A program made the position numbers and the translations under genes. A stretch of 64,000 nt of DNA from Ruminococcaceae bacterium Marseille-P2935 (GTDB lineage Bacteria; Bacillota; Clostridia; Oscillospirales; Ruminococcaceae), in assembly GCA_900104565.1 (NCBI GenBank), contig LT629952.1:620001-684000 (forward strand), read 5' to 3'. Under the pieces are notes generated by a model, which was not told the DNA's origin, ran no database searches, and worked only from the letters and a program-made list of their open reading frames with translations. Positions 63,103-64,000 of this stretch are shown here, piece after piece (position 1 is the first letter of the stretch; the number at the start of each line of letters is the position of its first letter).

Positions 63103-64000
63103 CTAATCTCGCGCTTTTACCGTAATAATTGCGGTATAATCTCCAACCGCCCAAACCAGGTTTTTGGTTGGGGTATAAATTTTAACCGGAACCTTGTATT
63201 GACCAGTTTGAATCACCCGGTCAGAAATATCAATCTCTGCTACCACATCGCCAGCTGACAGCGCCGCCATCATATCCTTGGGGCCAATCAAGGTGACATT
63301 GTTAATTCTCTGCGAATTAACAGTTACATCATAACCTGCTGGTTTATTAATAATCTGAAGGTTGGAAATATGAAGCACCTTGGACTCCATATTTGACATA
63401 TCAAATTCCACCGAAACTGTCTCGATATTCTCTAAATTGATAAACCCGCTCGGCAGCTCAACATCAAAACTATAAGAACTGTCTAATCGCAAGTCTTTTA
63501 TATCAACATATCCCAAATGAATTTCGCTGATATTATTGATTGCATCCACAGGTCCAGCCACTTCAATTGTTTCTGTAGAAAGCATATAGGGCAGCTGAGC
63601 AGCATCAAAATTCTCCGGCTGGTTTAAAAAGCCAATCGTTACTGGTAAGGATTTTTTCTTTAGAACAGGGATTGTAACTTCAGCCTCGGTATAATCCATT
63701 GAAATATTGGGAAGATCAAGAGTATTTCCATTTTTATCAAGCAATTCAATGTTACCTTTTACGACTTCTGTTTTTTCCAAGGTTTTATCAAACTGTGCTT
63801 TTATCACACATTTGGCCACCTGTACAATATCTGTTTCCGGCCCGGTCAGGGTAACTTCTTTCGGGGTAATGTAGGAATTTTCCATAACATACCCTTCCGG
63901 AATGGAAACTCCCTCTAAAACACCTTCTATCGCATATTTCTTAGTTGAAAAGCGGTCAAACCGTACTCTTATGGTTTTAGGTGAAATATCGACTACACTG
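63103..64000 (-). CDS. cdaR: YbbR-repeat protein, CdaR-like regulator (3' part)
   Basis: Open to the right window edge, so the N-terminus is missing; about 299 residues are visible. It consists of YbbR repeats, beta-rich modules outside the membrane: for example YTEAEVTIPVLKKKSLPVTIGF, ETIEVAGPVDAINNISEI, and GYDVTVNSQRINNVTLIGP followed by VVAEIDISDRVIQTGQYKVPVKI. CdaR is normally encoded between cdaA (c-di-AMP synthase) and glmM, and modulates CdaA. The 5' gene is outside the window; glmM does not follow here, since the next gene is the flavoprotein. Confidence 0.85.
   Translation of the reverse strand, partial: SVVDISPKTIRVRFDRFSTKKYAIEGVLEGVSIPEGYVMENSYITPKEVTLTGPETDIVQVAKCVIKAQFDKTLEKTEVVKGNIELLDKNGNTLDLPNISMDYTEAEVTIPVLKKKSLPVTIGFLNQPENFDAAQLPYMLSTETIEVAGPVDAINNISEIHLGYVDIKDLRLDSSYSFDVELPSGFINLENIETVSVEFDMSNMESKVLHISNLQIINKPAGYDVTVNSQRINNVTLIGPKDMMAALSAGDVVAEIDISDRVIQTGQYKVPVKIYTPTKNLVWAVGDYTAIITVKARD

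Overview
The window reads as a piece of chromosome from an anaerobic, endospore-forming Clostridia, most likely an Oscillospirales/Ruminococcaceae-like gut or sludge bacterium. This rests on a GerA-family/SpoVAF spore protein, a complete [FeFe]-hydrogenase maturation set (HydE, HydF, HydG and a TM1266-type protein), a T-box leader, AGGAGG-type ribosome sites with frequent TTG/GTG starts, tandem DegV proteins and several radical SAM enzymes. The species cannot be fixed from the sequence alone.

Layout. 1-1.4 kb: 3' end of a spoVAF/gerA-type gene and an IS200-like element. 1.4-8 kb: ADP-ribosylglycohydrolase, acyl-CoA thioesterase, polysaccharide deacetylase, and a nicotinate-salvage operon (membrane-anchored protein, nicotinamidase-like hydrolase, nicotinate phosphoribosyltransferase). 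8-14.6 kb: a B12-type radical SAM protein, an IS3-family deletion derivative lying inside a terminator stem, and a MarR plus heterodimeric ABC exporter operon. 15.4-21 kb: an ECF sigma factor with a membrane-anchored beta-propeller partner, an amidohydrolase, and an MFS transporter with two small membrane proteins. 21-25 kb: two DegV proteins, a membrane-tethered XRE regulator and a FemAB-type transferase. 26-33 kb: PfkB kinase plus double-SIS protein, citramalate synthase behind an intact T-box leader, and an M13 peptidase. 33-37 kb: the hydrogenase maturation operon, with no hydrogenase structural gene in view. 37-48 kb: Gfo/Idh oxidoreductase, a second sigma/anti-sigma-like pair, HAD phosphatase, phosphohexomutase, DMT transporter, SPASM radical SAM protein and threonine ammonia-lyase. 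48-58 kb: TfoX-C protein, adenine deaminase, MATE plus CCA-adding enzyme, AGCS symporter, RlmA-like methyltransferase, DEAD-box helicase. 59-64 kb: CbiK-type chelatase, a divergent patatin-like protein, a COG2509 flavoprotein, and the 3' part of a YbbR/CdaR gene.

The most unusual content is intergenic. A 90-bp repeat is present as four tandem copies alternating in two sequence variants (55.74-56.10 kb), with inverted copies near 25.8 kb and 59.0-59.3 kb. Each unit can fold into three consecutive hairpins, two of which share bases. A second repeat family of about 120 bp occurs at 19.2 and 25.5 kb, next to copies of the first family. Other debris includes a solo IS200/IS605-type end, a 157-bp element with inverted ends, and the IS3 derivative.

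Functional links: CimA and threonine ammonia-lyase are two routes to 2-oxobutanoate, the isoleucine precursor. The hyd operon implies fermentative hydrogen metabolism. The pncB/pncA pair recycles nicotinamide to NAD. No CRISPR array, tRNA, rRNA or prophage module was seen.
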